64,000 nucleotides of DNA from Thermobifida halotolerans. Its GTDB lineage: Bacteria; Actinomycetota; Actinomycetes; Streptosporangiales; Streptosporangiaceae. Of this stretch, positions 11,395 through 20,174 are shown one piece after another; within the stretch, counting starts at the first letter, position 1; every line of letters starts with the position of its first letter. The notes under the pieces are model-generated. The model ran no database searches and was not told where the DNA came from. It was given only the letters and a program-made list of their open reading frames with translations. Where the stretch lies: contig NZ_CP063196.1 of the NCBI RefSeq assembly GCF_003574835.2, positions 2,666,001 through 2,730,000 on the forward strand, given 5' to 3'. A program made the translations under genes and the position numbers.

Positions 11395-12002
11395 CCTCAC
11401 GCACCCTGACCGTGGTCTCCGCCGGACTGGGCCGACCCTCCTCCACCAGGCTGCTGGCCGACCGGCTCGCCGCGGCGACCGAACGCTCCCTGGCCGAGCG
11501 GGGAACCACCGCGGACACCGGCGTGGTCGAACTGCGCGACCACGCCCACGACCTGACCAACGCGCTGCTCACCGGCGTACCCACCGGCGGCCTGCGCGAG
11601 GTGCTGGACCGCGTGGCCGACACCGACGGGCTGATCGCGGTGACCCCGGTCTTCACCGCCTCCTACAGCGGCCTGTTCAAGACGTTCTTCGACGTGCTGG
11701 AACCCGACACCCTGACAGGGACGCCCGTGCTGGTCGGGGCCACCGGCGGCACGCCGCGCCACTCGCTGGTCCTCGACCACGCCCTGCGGCCACTCTTCGC
11801 CCACCTGCGCTCCGTCACCGTGCCGACCGGCGTCTACGCCGCCTCCGAGGACTGGGCGGGCGGTGGCGAGCGGTCGCTCACCGACCGGATCGACCGCGCC
11901 GCCGACGAACTCGCCGCCCTGGTCGGCGGCCGCTCCCCGAAGCGGCGGACCGATCCCTACGACAACCCGACCCCCTTCGAGGACCTGCTGTCGGACCTGT
12001 GA
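11391..12002 (+). CDS. NADPH-dependent FMN reductase, CE1759 family
   Basis: A 203-aa flavodoxin-like reductase of the CE1759 type. The N-terminal phosphate loop is VVSAGLGRPSSTR, with the conserved TPVFTASYSGLFKTFFDVLEP segment (about residues 84-104) and VGATGGTPRHS. The start is TTG at 11391, which overlaps the upstream stop (TTGA) and has GGAGG eight bases before it; starting further upstream would read through the previous gene in another frame. It almost certainly delivers reduced FMN to the coupled monooxygenase. The operon ends at a hairpin just downstream. Confidence 0.88.
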   Translation: MTSRTLTVVSAGLGRPSSTRLLADRLAAATERSLAERGTTADTGVVELRDHAHDLTNALLTGVPTGGLREVLDRVADTDGLIAVTPVFTASYSGLFKTFFDVLEPDTLTGTPVLVGATGGTPRHSLVLDHALRPLFAHLRSVTVPTGVYAASEDWAGGGERSLTDRIDRAADELAALVGGRSPKRRTDPYDNPTPFEDLLSDL

Positions 12003-12014
12003 CCGCTCCCGGTA

Positions 12015-12046
12015 CCGGCGGGGTGTCCGCGCGGACGCCCCGCCGG
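12015..12046. terminator. Convergent hairpin terminator
   Basis: A 14-bp stem with one G-T pair and a GCGC loop lies between the FMN-reductase stop and the DUF3159 stop; it can act on both strands. Confidence 0.7.
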
Positions 12047-12048
12047 GG

Positions 12049-12795
12049 TCACTCCTGGGGACGCGGCCGCGCGGTCGGTTCGGCGGCCTCAGCGGCCTCG
12101 GCGTCCGGACCGGTCGCGGTGGCCGCCAGCGGGGTGCGGCCCACCGCCAGCAGCCACACCATGGCGGCCAGCGCGGCCACCTGGACCGGCCAGCCCATGA
12201 GGATCTTCGACACGCCCAGCCAGCCGACCATGCCCGCCGCCCACAGCGGGTACTGCACCGCGACCCGCACCACGCACGGCAGCACCAGGAGCCAGGTCAG
12301 CCGGGAGCTGAGCCGGACCACGGCCGGATTGTCGCGCCAACCGGTGGGGTCCCCGGTGACCGCGCCGATGAGCAGCCCCATCGCGGGCCAGCGGACGAGG
12401 ATGGACAGCGTCAGCACCAGCGCGTAGACGCTGTTGTAGATGATGCCCGGCAGGAACGCGTCCTCGGCCTGGCCGCTGCGCAGCGCGAAGAACGCGGCGA
12501 TGGCGATGCCGAACAGGCTGTTGACCACGTACTGCACCGAGGAGCGCTGGACCAGCCGGACCACGGCGAGCACCACCGCCGCGGCGCCGCCCAGGGCCAG
12601 TCCCAGCCGCAGCGGGTCCAGTCCGGCGACCTGCCACCCGTAGTGGTTGCCGATCAGGTAGGTGCAGGTGAAGAAGACGGTGGGCACCGCCGCCTCGACC
12701 ATGCCGCGCTTACCGCCCAGGGCTTTGGCCAACTGGCCGCGCACAACCTCCTCGACGGTGTGTTCGGAGACCTCGGCCTGGCGCTGGTCGGTCAT
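12049..12795 (-). CDS. DUF3159 membrane protein
   Basis: Actinobacterial membrane protein of unknown function (248 aa). After a polar N-terminus (SEHTVEEVVRGQLAKALGGKRGMVEAAVPT) it has about six hydrophobic helices. The conserved GKRGMVEAAVPTVFF entry and NSLFGIAIAAFFALRSG segment identify DUF3159. The start ATG (12795) has GGGAG four bases upstream; an in-frame GTG ten codons earlier (12825) is the alternative. It is a single-gene unit, divergent from the serpin gene. Confidence 0.82.
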   Translation of the reverse strand: MTDQRQAEVSEHTVEEVVRGQLAKALGGKRGMVEAAVPTVFFTCTYLIGNHYGWQVAGLDPLRLGLALGGAAAVVLAVVRLVQRSSVQYVVNSLFGIAIAAFFALRSGQAEDAFLPGIIYNSVYALVLTLSILVRWPAMGLLIGAVTGDPTGWRDNPAVVRLSSRLTWLLVLPCVVRVAVQYPLWAAGMVGWLGVSKILMGWPVQVAALAAMVWLLAVGRTPLAATATGPDAEAAEAAEPTARPRPQE

Positions 12796-13021
12796 GTCAC
12801 TCCCGGACGACGTAGCTGCGGACACGCTGGCGACCCGTCCACGAGGCCGCTCTTTTCAGGGTAGTCTCCCCACCGCCCGCACGGAGGCGGCCACGCGCCG
12901 TCGCCCTCCTCCGCCGACGGCCGCGCACCCGCCGGTCGCGGACTCCTCACCGACGCGGCCGGCCGCGGGGCATAGGCTCGCAACCGGAGGTGTGCCCGCT
13001 TCTCGGGGAAGGAGCCCCGCC

Positions 13022-14125
13022 ATGCCCAGAGTCGTCCTCCACTCCGACCACGTGGAGTTCGCGCTGCGCCTGCACGCGGCTCTGACCGGCGCCGCACCGG
13101 ACGGCGGCCCGGGGGTGGTGTGGTCGCCCTACTCGGTGGCCTGCGCCCTGGGGCTGCTGGCCACGGGGGCCCGGGGCGCCACCCGCGACGAGCTGGCCGC
13201 ACTGCTGGGCGCGGACCTGGACGGCATGCTCGCCGCGCTGGACGAGGCCGTGGCCGACAGCCCCGACCTGGCCTCGCGCACCGCCCTGTGGGTGCGCGCG
13301 GACGTCCCCGTCCGCCCCGCGTTCACGGCGGGCCTGCGCGACCGTCCCGACTCCGACGTCCGGGCCGCGGACTTCCGGGGCGACCCCGAGGGGGTACGCG
13401 CCGGGGTCAACGCCGACGTCGCCGAGACCACCAGGGGCATGATCCGGGAACTGCTCACGCCGGGAAGCGTCACCGCCGACATGCTGGCGATCCTGGTCAA
13501 CGCGCTGTGGACAAAGGCGCGCTGGATCACGGAGTTCCAACCGGAACTCACCCGCGACCGCCCCTTCCACGCCCCCGCCGCGACGAGGCGGACCGCACTG
13601 ATGCACCGCACCGGGGAGATGCCCTACGCCGAGACGGACGGCTGGCGGATGGCGAGCCTGCACGCCCACGACGAACTCGCCGTCGACGTGCTGCTGCCGC
13701 CCGAGAGCGCGCCCTCGGCGGCGCTGACCGCCGCGCTGCTCACCGCGCTGTACCGCAGACAGCGGCGCACCCGGGTGGAGTTGGCGCTGCCCCGCTTCGA
13801 CCTGACCCACCGCCGGGGCCTCACCGAGGTCCTGGCCGCGGCAGGAGTGCGCGCCCTCTTCACCGACGCGGCCGACCTGTCCGGGGTCTCCACCGTGCCG
13901 CTGCGCGTGGACGCCGTCGTCCACCAGGCCCGCCTCCGGGTGGACGAGAAGGGCGCCGAGGGAGCCGCCGCGACCGCGATGATGGTGCGGGTCGCCGGAA
14001 TGGCACCGCGGCCACCGGTCCCCTTCGTCGTGGACCGGCCCTTCCGGGTCGTCGTGCGCCGCCGCGGCGCGATCCTGTTCCTGGGCACGGTCACCGATCC
14101 GCACGATCCCGGCCCCGCGCGCTGA
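13022..14125 (+). CDS. Serpin-family protease inhibitor (thermopin-like)
   Basis: Bacterial serpin (367 aa), a suicide inhibitor of serine or cysteine proteases. Serpin hallmarks include the VVWSPYSVACALGLLATGARG helix, LVNALWTKARW, the breach/strand s3A region, and the C-terminal PFVVDRPFRVVVRRRGAILFLGTVTDP. The reactive-centre hinge EKGAEGAAATAMM (about residues 306-318) has the small residues needed for insertion, so it should be inhibitory; the scissile bond likely falls in the following VRVAGM. There is no signal peptide, so it should act inside the cell unless exported otherwise. The ATG has GGAG upstream. It matches the thermostable serpin thermopin known from Thermobifida fusca. Serpins are rare in bacteria. 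Confidence 0.93.
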   Translation: MPRVVLHSDHVEFALRLHAALTGAAPDGGPGVVWSPYSVACALGLLATGARGATRDELAALLGADLDGMLAALDEAVADSPDLASRTALWVRADVPVRPAFTAGLRDRPDSDVRAADFRGDPEGVRAGVNADVAETTRGMIRELLTPGSVTADMLAILVNALWTKARWITEFQPELTRDRPFHAPAATRRTALMHRTGEMPYAETDGWRMASLHAHDELAVDVLLPPESAPSAALTAALLTALYRRQRRTRVELALPRFDLTHRRGLTEVLAAAGVRALFTDAADLSGVSTVPLRVDAVVHQARLRVDEKGAEGAAATAMMVRVAGMAPRPPVPFVVDRPFRVVVRRRGAILFLGTVTDPHDPGPAR

Positions 14126-14348
14126 CCCGGAGCCCGGGCCGCCTCGCCCCCGGGCGGGGCGGTCCGGGGCAGCGGAGCGCCCCGACGGCCTCTCCGGTGT
14201 CGTCCACGGCGACCCCGGACAGCGGCGGCGGCCAACCGTCGTGCGCCCGCAGCGGGTCGACCGCTTCCGCCGCGAACGGCCCGCCCCACCCGGGGCGGGC
14301 TGACCGGACGGCCGCGACGTCGGCCGGAGTCCCACGCCGGATCGGCAT
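14091..14348 (-). pseudogene. Possible truncated GNAT acetyltransferase remnant
   Basis: An 85-codon frame beginning MPIRRGTPADVAAV, which resembles the first strand and helix of GNAT acetyltransferases, followed by GVAVDDTGEAVGALRC that could be strands 2-3. The rest of a GNAT domain, including the acetyl-CoA loop, is missing; the frame ends in Arg/Pro-rich sequence overlapping the serpin 3' end by 35 bases. No good ribosome-binding site precedes the ATG at 14348. It may be a decayed fragment or chance similarity. Confidence 0.25.
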
Positions 14349-14413
14349 CCGTCCGTTGTCGGACCGCGCACCGCCGGGGACAGCCGGTGGTGTCCCGGAA
14401 CGCGGAAACGCCG

Positions 14414-15157
14414 CTACTCCTCGGATTCGTCCCCGGACGCCTCCCCGGGCCCCGCCTGACCGGTCGTCCGCCGCCCCGCCTGACCGGGCGCGGGCCCGGC
14501 CTGCTTGGGCAGGGTGAGCTCCAGCAGGTCCCGGGGCGGGATCGGCTGGTGGCCGCGGACCACCACGATCCCGGCGAAGATCTCCTCGATCCGGGCGGCG
14601 GCCTCGGGGCGGACCGCGCCCTCGCCGCGGATCACCCCGCGCAGGAACCAGCGGGGCCCGTCCACGCCGATGAACCGCATGGGCTGGGCGAGCTGCTGCC
14701 CCTTGTCGTTGGTCTTGCCCGGTACCGGGACGATGGCGCGCACCTCGGGACCGAAGGTTCCGGCGAACTCCTCGCTCCTGCCCCCCGACCTGGCTATCTC
14801 GGCGACGACCTCCTCGCGGATCTCCGCCCACAGACCCGTCGTCTTGGGGGCGGCGAACGGCTGGACCTGCACCGCGGTCTTGCCGTTGACGATCGTCACC
14901 CCGATGACCTTGTTCTGGTTCTGCTGCTTGGCGACGTTGACCTGCACCTCGATGTCGGGACCGACCGGGACGCGCAGCGCGCCCAGGTCCACGCGCTGGA
15001 TCTCGGGCGCGTCCTCGGAGGCGTCCCACGGCCCCCGGGCGCGGTACCTGTCGTCCTCCTTGTCCGGCTCGACCACCGGACTGTGCCGGGGCGCGACGGC
15101 GGGGGGGATGTCGTCAACGCGGCTCTTGGCCTTCTTCTTGCGTCGGCGTCCGAACAC
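14414..15157 (-). CDS. DUF3710 domain-containing protein
   Basis: Conserved actinobacterial cytoplasmic protein of unknown function (247 aa). It starts with a basic stretch (MFGRRRKKKAKS) and an acidic linker, then the DUF3710 core (IQRVDLGALRVPVGPDIEVQV ... GPRWFLRGVIRG), and ends with a disordered Gly/Pro/Glu tail. The start is GTG 15157, with GAGGTG eight bases upstream. It lies directly downstream of the dUTPase gene (44 bases), the usual actinobacterial order dut-DUF3710, and is probably cotranscribed with it. Confidence 0.88.
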   Translation of the reverse strand: MFGRRRKKKAKSRVDDIPPAVAPRHSPVVEPDKEDDRYRARGPWDASEDAPEIQRVDLGALRVPVGPDIEVQVNVAKQQNQNKVIGVTIVNGKTAVQVQPFAAPKTTGLWAEIREEVVAEIARSGGRSEEFAGTFGPEVRAIVPVPGKTNDKGQQLAQPMRFIGVDGPRWFLRGVIRGEGAVRPEAAARIEEIFAGIVVVRGHQPIPPRDLLELTLPKQAGPAPGQAGRRTTGQAGPGEASGDESEE

Positions 15158-15201
15158 GCCGCAACACCTCTTCCTTGAGTCCCGAAGTCACCCGGAGGCG
15201 G

Positions 15202-15687
15202 TCAGTTCCGCTCCGACGACGCGGCATGGCCTCCGGTGGAACCGAACCCGCCGGTCCCCCGCGGCGAGTCACCGAGTCCGTCCACCTCGACGAAGACCGC
15301 GCGCTCCACCCGCTGGATCACCATCTGGGCGATGCGGTCCCCGCGGGCCAGCTTCACCGGCGTGGTGCTGTCCGTGTTGAGCAGCGGCACCATGATCTCG
15401 CCCCGGTATCCGGCGTCCACCGTCCCCGGCGCGTTCACCACGGTCAGCCCGCAGCGCGCGGCCAGTCCCGACCTCGGGTGGACAAACGCCGCGTACCCGT
15501 CGGGCAGCGCGACGGCCACTCCGGTGCGCACGGTCGCGCGCTCTCCGGGGGCCAGCACCACGTCTTCGGCCGTGACCAGGTCGGCTCCCGCGTCACCCGG
15601 GTGGGCGTAGGCGGGCGGCGGCAGCTCGGGGTCGAGCCGCCGGATCTCGACCCGCACCGAACCGGCGTCAGGGGAAAAGTCGCTCAC
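15202..15687 (-). CDS. dut: dUTP diphosphatase
   Basis: Trimeric dUTPase (161 aa) that hydrolyses dUTP to dUMP, keeping uracil out of DNA and feeding dTMP synthesis. All five family motifs are present: [24 protein letters not shown] (with the catalytic Asp and Tyr), GDRIAQMVI, and the C-terminal P-loop-like [11 protein letters not shown] chose GTG 15687, giving a normal-length protein; the ribosome-binding site is weak. An in-frame extension to 15762 would overlap valS and adds Pro/Arg-rich sequence. It lies 71 bases after the valS stop on the same strand. Confidence 0.94.
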   Translation of the reverse strand: MSDFSPDAGSVRVEIRRLDPELPPPAYAHPGDAGADLVTAEDVVLAPGERATVRTGVAVALPDGYAAFVHPRSGLAARCGLTVVNAPGTVDAGYRGEIMVPLLNTDSTTPVKLARGDRIAQMVIQRVERAVFVEVDGLGDSPRGTGGFGSTGGHAASSERN

Positions 15688-15758
15688 AGCGGCCGAGCCT
15701 ATCGCGGATGGCGGGGGCGCCCCGCGTGGTGCGGGGCGCCTCGACACGTCACCGGAGG

Positions 15759-18332
15759 TCACCCCTCGGCGTCGGGCAGCGCGACGTCGACCCGCAGCTC
15801 GGCGTCGTCACTGGTCTGGAAGATCAGCTCGGCGACCCGGCCGGCGGCGGCGATGTCGGTCCGGCACAGGCCCGCGTGCCCGGCCTGCTTGCCGTGCACG
15901 GCGACCCGGTCGACCTCGGCGCGCATGGACAGCTTCGCCTCGGACTTGGCCTTGCGGATCACCCGCAGCACCTCGGCCGTGGCGGCCAGGACGGCGGGGT
16001 CGCCCTCGTCCGCGGCGGCCCGGAACTCCTCCACCGACGGCCACGCCGCGGCGTGCACCGAGCCGTTCCGCCACCACGACCAGACCTCCTCGGCGACGAA
16101 GGGCAGGAAGGGCGCGAACAGGCGGTGCAGCACCGACAGCGCGATGAGCAGCGCGGCGCGGGCCGAGGCGCCCTCCTTCGAGTCGGCGTCGTAGGCGCGG
16201 GCCTTGACCAGTTCCAGGTAGTCGTCGCACAGGTCCCAGAAGAACCGCTCGGTGCGCTCCAGCGCCCGCGTGTGGTCGTAGCCCTGGAACGCCGCGGTGG
16301 CGTCCTCGACGACGTCGGCCAGGCCCGCCAGCATCGACCGGTCCAGCGGCTCGGTGACGGCCGCGGGGTCGACAGCGGTGTTCTCCCCGGCCACCGACAG
16401 CGCGAACTTGCTGGCGTTGAGGATCTTGATGGCCAGTCGGCGGCCGACCTTCATCTGCCCCTCGTCCAGCGCGGTGTCGGTGCCCAGCCGGCCGCTGGCC
16501 GCCCAGTAGCGGACCGCGTCGGAGCTGTACTTCTCCAGCATGGCCAGGGGCGTGACGACGTTGCCCTTGGACTTGGACATCTTCTTGCGGTCGGGGTCGA
16601 GGATCCAGCCGGAGATGGCCGCGGTGCTCCAGGGCAGCGACCCGTGCTCGAAGTGCGAGCGGACCACGGTGGAGAACAGCCAGGTGCGGATGATGTCCTG
16701 GCCCTGGGGGCGCAGGTCCATCGGGAAGACCCGGCCGAACAGGTCGGGGTCGCGCTCCCAGCCTCCGGCGATCTGCGGGGTCAGCGACGAGGTGGCCCAG
16801 GTGTCCATGACGTCGGGGTCACCGACGAAGCCGCCGGGAACGCCCCGCTGCTCCTCGGTGTAGCCGCGGGGCGCCTCGGAGCTGGGGTCGACCGGCAACT
16901 GGGACTCGTCGGGCAGTATGGGGGCGTCGTAGACCGGGTTGCCCTGGTCGTCGAGCGGATACCAGACGGGGAAGGGCACCCCGAAGAACCGCTGGCGGCT
17001 GATCAGCCAGTCGCCGTTGAGTCCGCCCACCCAGTGCTCGAAGCGGCTGCGCATGTGCTCGGGGTGCCAGACCAGCTCCCGGCCGCGCTCCAGCAGCCCC
17101 TCGCGGACGTCGGCGTCGCGTCCGCCGTTGCGGATGTACCACTGGCGGGTGGTGACGATCTCCAGGGGCTTGTCGCCTTTTTCGTAGAACTTGACCGGGT
17201 GGGTGATCTTCTGCGGCTCCCCGACCAGGTCGCCCGACTCGCGCAGCAGGCCGACCATCCGCTCGCGCGCGGTGTGCACGGTCGCCCCGGCGAGCGTCGC
17301 GTAGGCGGCGCGCCCGGCCTCGGAGTCCATCCCCTCGGGCGGCTCGGCGACGATCCGGCCGTCCCAGCCGACGACCGGCCGGGTGGGAAGCTGCAGCTCC
17401 CGCCACCAGGTGACGTCGGTGACGTCACCGAAGGTGCAGATCATGGCGATGCCGGTGCCCTTCTCGGGGTCGGCCAGGCGGTGCGCCACGACCGGGACCT
17501 CCACGCCGAAGACCGGGGTGCGCACGGTGGAGCCGAACAGGTCCTGGTAGCGCTCGTCGTCGGGGTGGGCGACCAGGGCGACACAGGCGGGCAGCAGTTC
17601 GGGGCGGGTGGTGGCGATCAGCACCGGGTCGCCGCCGTCGCGGTGGAAGGCCACCGTGTGGTAGGCGCCGGGGCGCTCCCGGTCCTCCAGTTCGGCCTGG
17701 GCCACGGCGGTGCGGAAGGTGACGTCCCACAGCGTGGGGGCCTCCGCCATGTAGGCCTCGCCCCGCGTCAGGTTGCGCAGGAAGGCGCGCTGGGCCGCCG
17801 CACGGGAGTTGTCGTCGATGGTGGCGTAGGTGTACCGCCAGTCCACGCTGAGACCGAGCCTGCGCCAGATCGACTCGAAGACCTTCTCGTCCTCAACGGT
17901 GAGGCGCTCGCACAGCTCGATGAAGTTCCGCCGGGCGATCGGGACCTGCCTCTTGGGGTCCGGTTTGGCGGGCGGGACGAAGTCCGGGTCGTAGGGAATC
18001 GACGGGTCGCAGCGCACGCCGTAGTAGTTCTGCACGCGCCGCTCGGTGGGCAGCCCGTTGTCGTCCCAGCCCATCGGGTAGAAGACGGCCTTGCCGTTCA
18101 TCCGCTGGAACCGGGCGACGGTGTCGGTGTGGGTGTAGGAGAAGACGTGTCCGATGTGCAGCGAACCGGACACGGTGGGCGGCGGGGTGTCGATCGAGAA
18201 GATCTCTTCGCGGCTCTTGGAGCGGTCGAAGTGATAGACGCCGGACTCGTCCCAGACGTCTACCCATTTCGCCTCGATACCATCGAGCGAAGGCTTGTCA
18301 GGCACGTTGAAGGAACGAGAGCGGTTGGTCAT
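15759..18332 (-). CDS. valS: Valyl-tRNA synthetase (short, archaeal-like form)
   Basis: Class I aminoacyl-tRNA synthetase charging tRNA-Val (857 aa). The HIGH motif is in [18 protein letters not shown] in [15 protein letters not shown], and an editing CP1 domain lies between ([22 protein letters not shown]). The C-terminus stops soon after the anticodon-binding domain and lacks the long coiled coil of the E. coli-type enzyme. Segments such as [21 protein letters not shown] look like the archaeal/Rickettsia-type ValRS; this is a recollection-based judgement. The ATG 18332 has no clear ribosome-binding site. A tRNA-Val(UAC) gene lies 37 kb away in the same window. The leader contains a 13-bp hairpin and clustered G-runs. 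Confidence 0.95.
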   Translation of the reverse strand: MTNRSRSFNVPDKPSLDGIEAKWVDVWDESGVYHFDRSKSREEIFSIDTPPPTVSGSLHIGHVFSYTHTDTVARFQRMNGKAVFYPMGWDDNGLPTERRVQNYYGVRCDPSIPYDPDFVPPAKPDPKRQVPIARRNFIELCERLTVEDEKVFESIWRRLGLSVDWRYTYATIDDNSRAAAQRAFLRNLTRGEAYMAEAPTLWDVTFRTAVAQAELEDRERPGAYHTVAFHRDGGDPVLIATTRPELLPACVALVAHPDDERYQDLFGSTVRTPVFGVEVPVVAHRLADPEKGTGIAMICTFGDVTDVTWWRELQLPTRPVVGWDGRIVAEPPEGMDSEAGRAAYATLAGATVHTARERMVGLLRESGDLVGEPQKITHPVKFYEKGDKPLEIVTTRQWYIRNGGRDADVREGLLERGRELVWHPEHMRSRFEHWVGGLNGDWLISRQRFFGVPFPVWYPLDDQGNPVYDAPILPDESQLPVDPSSEAPRGYTEEQRGVPGGFVGDPDVMDTWATSSLTPQIAGGWERDPDLFGRVFPMDLRPQGQDIIRTWLFSTVVRSHFEHGSLPWSTAAISGWILDPDRKKMSKSKGNVVTPLAMLEKYSSDAVRYWAASGRLGTDTALDEGQMKVGRRLAIKILNASKFALSVAGENTAVDPAAVTEPLDRSMLAGLADVVEDATAAFQGYDHTRALERTERFFWDLCDDYLELVKARAYDADSKEGASARAALLIALSVLHRLFAPFLPFVAEEVWSWWRNGSVHAAAWPSVEEFRAAADEGDPAVLAATAEVLRVIRKAKSEAKLSMRAEVDRVAVHGKQAGHAGLCRTDIAAAGRVAELIFQTSDDAELRVDVALPDAEG

Positions 18333-18410
18333 AGGGCCAATGGTATTGGCCCCGCGCCCCTGGTCGCTCCGTTTCCCCCGCGGACTCCCCGTCCCCGTTC
18401 CGCCCCGACA

Positions 18411-18443
18411 CCCCCTCCCCGACACCCTGCGTCGGGGAGGGGG
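18411..18443. promoter_or_regulatory. Perfect 13-bp hairpin in valS/DUF4235 divergent spacer
   Basis: CCCCCTCCCCGAC (18411-18423) and its exact complement GTCGGGGAGGGGG (18431-18443) flank a 7-base loop. It lies upstream of both divergent genes, so it is unlikely to be a simple 3' terminator. In valS orientation the G-rich arm starts a run of five G4-or-longer tracts (18420 down to 18386). No T-box signature was found. Confidence 0.5.
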
Positions 18444-18509
18444 AACATGGCAGTATTTCGGACAGCGTCTTGCCGAGGATCGACACCGGAACGGAAGTGA
18501 CGTATTCAT

Positions 18510-18794
18510 ATGGCCGACAAGGATGGCGACCTGACCGCTCGGATCGTCGGGGGCGTGACGGCTCTGGCCGCCGCCTACGTGACCCGCAAGGCCCTGACCC
18601 TGCTGTGGACCAAGACCATGGGCAAGGAGCCCCCGGCCGACCCCGAGTCGCCCGACATCAGTCTGGGCGAGGCGCTGGGCTGGGCCGTGGTCACCGGCGT
18701 GGGCATGGAGGTGACCCGCGTCCTGGCGGTCCGCGCCGTGCACCGGCGCTTCTTGCCGCACCGGCACCGCGACATCGAGCAACTGCCGCTCTGA
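18510..18794 (+). CDS. DUF4235 small membrane-associated protein
   Basis: A 94-aa conserved actinobacterial protein. It reads MADKDGDLTARIVGGVTALAAAYVTRKALTLLWTK-like in its first third: one hydrophobic helix (about residues 9-32) with a basic end, then an acidic linker (PADPESPD) and a second amphipathic helix (GEALGWAVVTGVGMEVTRVLAVRAVHRRF) with a basic tail. The ATG (18510) has GGAAG about 13 bases upstream. It converges with the next gene. Function unknown. Confidence 0.8.
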   Translation: MADKDGDLTARIVGGVTALAAAYVTRKALTLLWTKTMGKEPPADPESPDISLGEALGWAVVTGVGMEVTRVLAVRAVHRRFLPHRHRDIEQLPL

Positions 18795-18821
18795 GCCCCC
18801 GTGCCGCCGCCCGGCGGCGGG

Positions 18822-19697
18822 TCAACCCCTGCCGCCGAGCGGTCTGATCCGACGGCGCAGGGGAAGCACGTTGGCCGATCCGCCGCTGCCGGGGGCCGCG
18901 GTCGAACGCAGGTCCTCGCGCACCGCCCTGGCCAGGGCCCGGGTTCCGCTGCGGTTCAGCGTCCCTCCGGCCACCGCGCCGGTCAGGTAGGGACCCAGGG
19001 TGGTCAGGTGGCGGCCGAGCAGCTTCATGAGGCGGTTGCGCAGCGCGGTCCTGGCGGCCGTTCCCAGGGCGACCGTCAGCGACTCGGCGCTCTGGGTGGG
19101 GTCGATGCCGCGCCGTCTGGCCCACGAGACGAGGTAGCCGGAGGTGCGCTGCAGTGCGCCTCCCCGCGCGGGACTGCCGTAGACCTCGTGGAGTTCGCCG
19201 ATCAGTTTGACCTCGACGGCGGCGACCACGAGGGTCTCGGCGACGATCTGCGCGGGCGCGGTGAGCAGCAGCGGCGGCGCGGTGAACTGGACCGCGGCGA
19301 GCGCGCCTCCGGCCGCGCCCACGGCGGTGGTGGTGTTGGTCGCGACGCGCTCCAGCGCGTCGGCGAGGTCCTCGCCCTGCAGCCCCCTGTGGTGGCGGAC
19401 CAGGGTCTCGCGGTCGCGGATCGGGATCCGGGGAGCGATCTCCTCGGTGAACAGGTCGGTCAGCCAGCGGCCTCCGGCCAGGCTCCTGGCTCCGGCCGCC
19501 CGCGCGCTGCGGGCCAGGGCCGCGGAGAGCCGCCCCAGCAGCCGGGCCCTGCCCTCCTCGTCGCTCCTGTCCTCCGTGGTCAGGCGGACGACGAGTTCGC
19601 CGACCTCGGCGCGTTCGACGGGAACGAGTTCGGCTCCCGGCCTCCGCCCGCCGTCCGGCTCCTCGGCGCGATCCCTGCCCTCGGTGTCCTCGTTCAC
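18822..19697 (-). CDS. Uncharacterised protein, possible EcsC-like family
   Basis: I do not firmly recognise this 291-aa protein. The start is GTG 19697 with GGGAGGGG about ten bases upstream. The N-terminal 30 residues are acidic and polar. The middle has a long Ala/Thr/Val-rich segment (about residues 130-185: VATNTTTAVGAAGGALAAVQF, then LLLTAPAQIVAETLVVAAVEVKLIGELHEVYG). This resembles EcsC-type membrane-associated proteins, in which a small-residue helix precedes a helix ending in YG. The C-terminus is basic. It lies downstream of the DUF4193 gene but behind a terminator, so it is probably separately transcribed. Confidence 0.6.
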   Translation of the reverse strand: MNEDTEGRDRAEEPDGGRRPGAELVPVERAEVGELVVRLTTEDRSDEEGRARLLGRLSAALARSARAAGARSLAGGRWLTDLFTEEIAPRIPIRDRETLVRHHRGLQGEDLADALERVATNTTTAVGAAGGALAAVQFTAPPLLLTAPAQIVAETLVVAAVEVKLIGELHEVYGSPARGGALQRTSGYLVSWARRRGIDPTQSAESLTVALGTAARTALRNRLMKLLGRHLTTLGPYLTGAVAGGTLNRSGTRALARAVREDLRSTAAPGSGGSANVLPLRRRIRPLGGRG

Positions 19698-19789
19698 GGT
19701 CTCATCCCCTCCCGGCGAAGGCTGGTGCCCACCCAGTAGACGAACAGGACACGCTTCCACGTTCCCGCGTTCGTGACGAAAACCCGCAA

Positions 19790-19832
19790 AAACGGACGAG
19801 GCCCCGGTTCGGGTCCGGGGTCTCGTCCGTTT
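19790..19832 (-). terminator. Rho-independent-like terminator of the DUF4193 gene
   Basis: A 17-18-bp stem with one G-T pair (AAACGGACGAG... pairing with ...CTCGTCCGTTT) and a 7-base loop lies 43 bases downstream of the DUF4193 stop. A T-rich edge is present on both strands. Confidence 0.75.
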
Positions 19833-19874
19833 CTTCGACCGAAAGAGGCGGTGGAGCAAGGAGGGCTCCACGTG

Positions 19875-20174
19875 TCAGGAGGCGCATTCCTTGCAGACGA
19901 GCTGCCCGCCGCGCTCCTCCGCCAGTTGACTGCGGTGGTGCACCAGGAAGCAGCGCGAGCAGGTGAACTCGTCGGCCTGGCGCGGCAGGACCCGCACGGC
20001 GAGCTCCTCGCCGGACAGGTCCGCTCCCGGAAGCTCCAGCCCCTCGGCGACCTCGTCGGGGTCGACGTCGATGGTGCTGGTTCCCTTGTCGACCCGGCGA
20101 GCCTGCAGCTCCTGCAGGCTGTCCTCACCCAGTTCCTCGTCGGTCTTGCGTGGGCTGTCGTAGTCTGTGGCCAT
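19875..20174 (-). CDS. DUF4193 zinc-ribbon-like protein
   Basis: Conserved actinobacterial protein (99 aa). It begins MATDYDSPRKTDEELGEDSL, has the DUF4193 middle (DVDPDEVAEGLELPGADLSGEEL) and ends with a CSRCFLVHHRSQL ... CKECA pair of CxxC motifs that should bind one zinc ion. The ATG 20174 has GGAG eight bases upstream. It is a single-gene unit with its own terminator. In related bacteria this protein accompanies dut and DUF3710 loci; here it is about 5 kb away. The molecular role is unknown. Confidence 0.88.
   Translation of the reverse strand: MATDYDSPRKTDEELGEDSLQELQARRVDKGTSTIDVDPDEVAEGLELPGADLSGEELAVRVLPRQADEFTCSRCFLVHHRSQLAEERGGQLVCKECAS

Noticed and set aside
15708-18500. Long plus-strand open frame opposite valS and dut
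   Set aside because: Same codon-bias shadow effect; the minus strand has intact valS and dut motifs.
18333-18509. T-box riboswitch controlling valS
   Set aside because: The region is too short and lacks the T-box consensus and a specifier stem; only a simple hairpin and G-runs are present.
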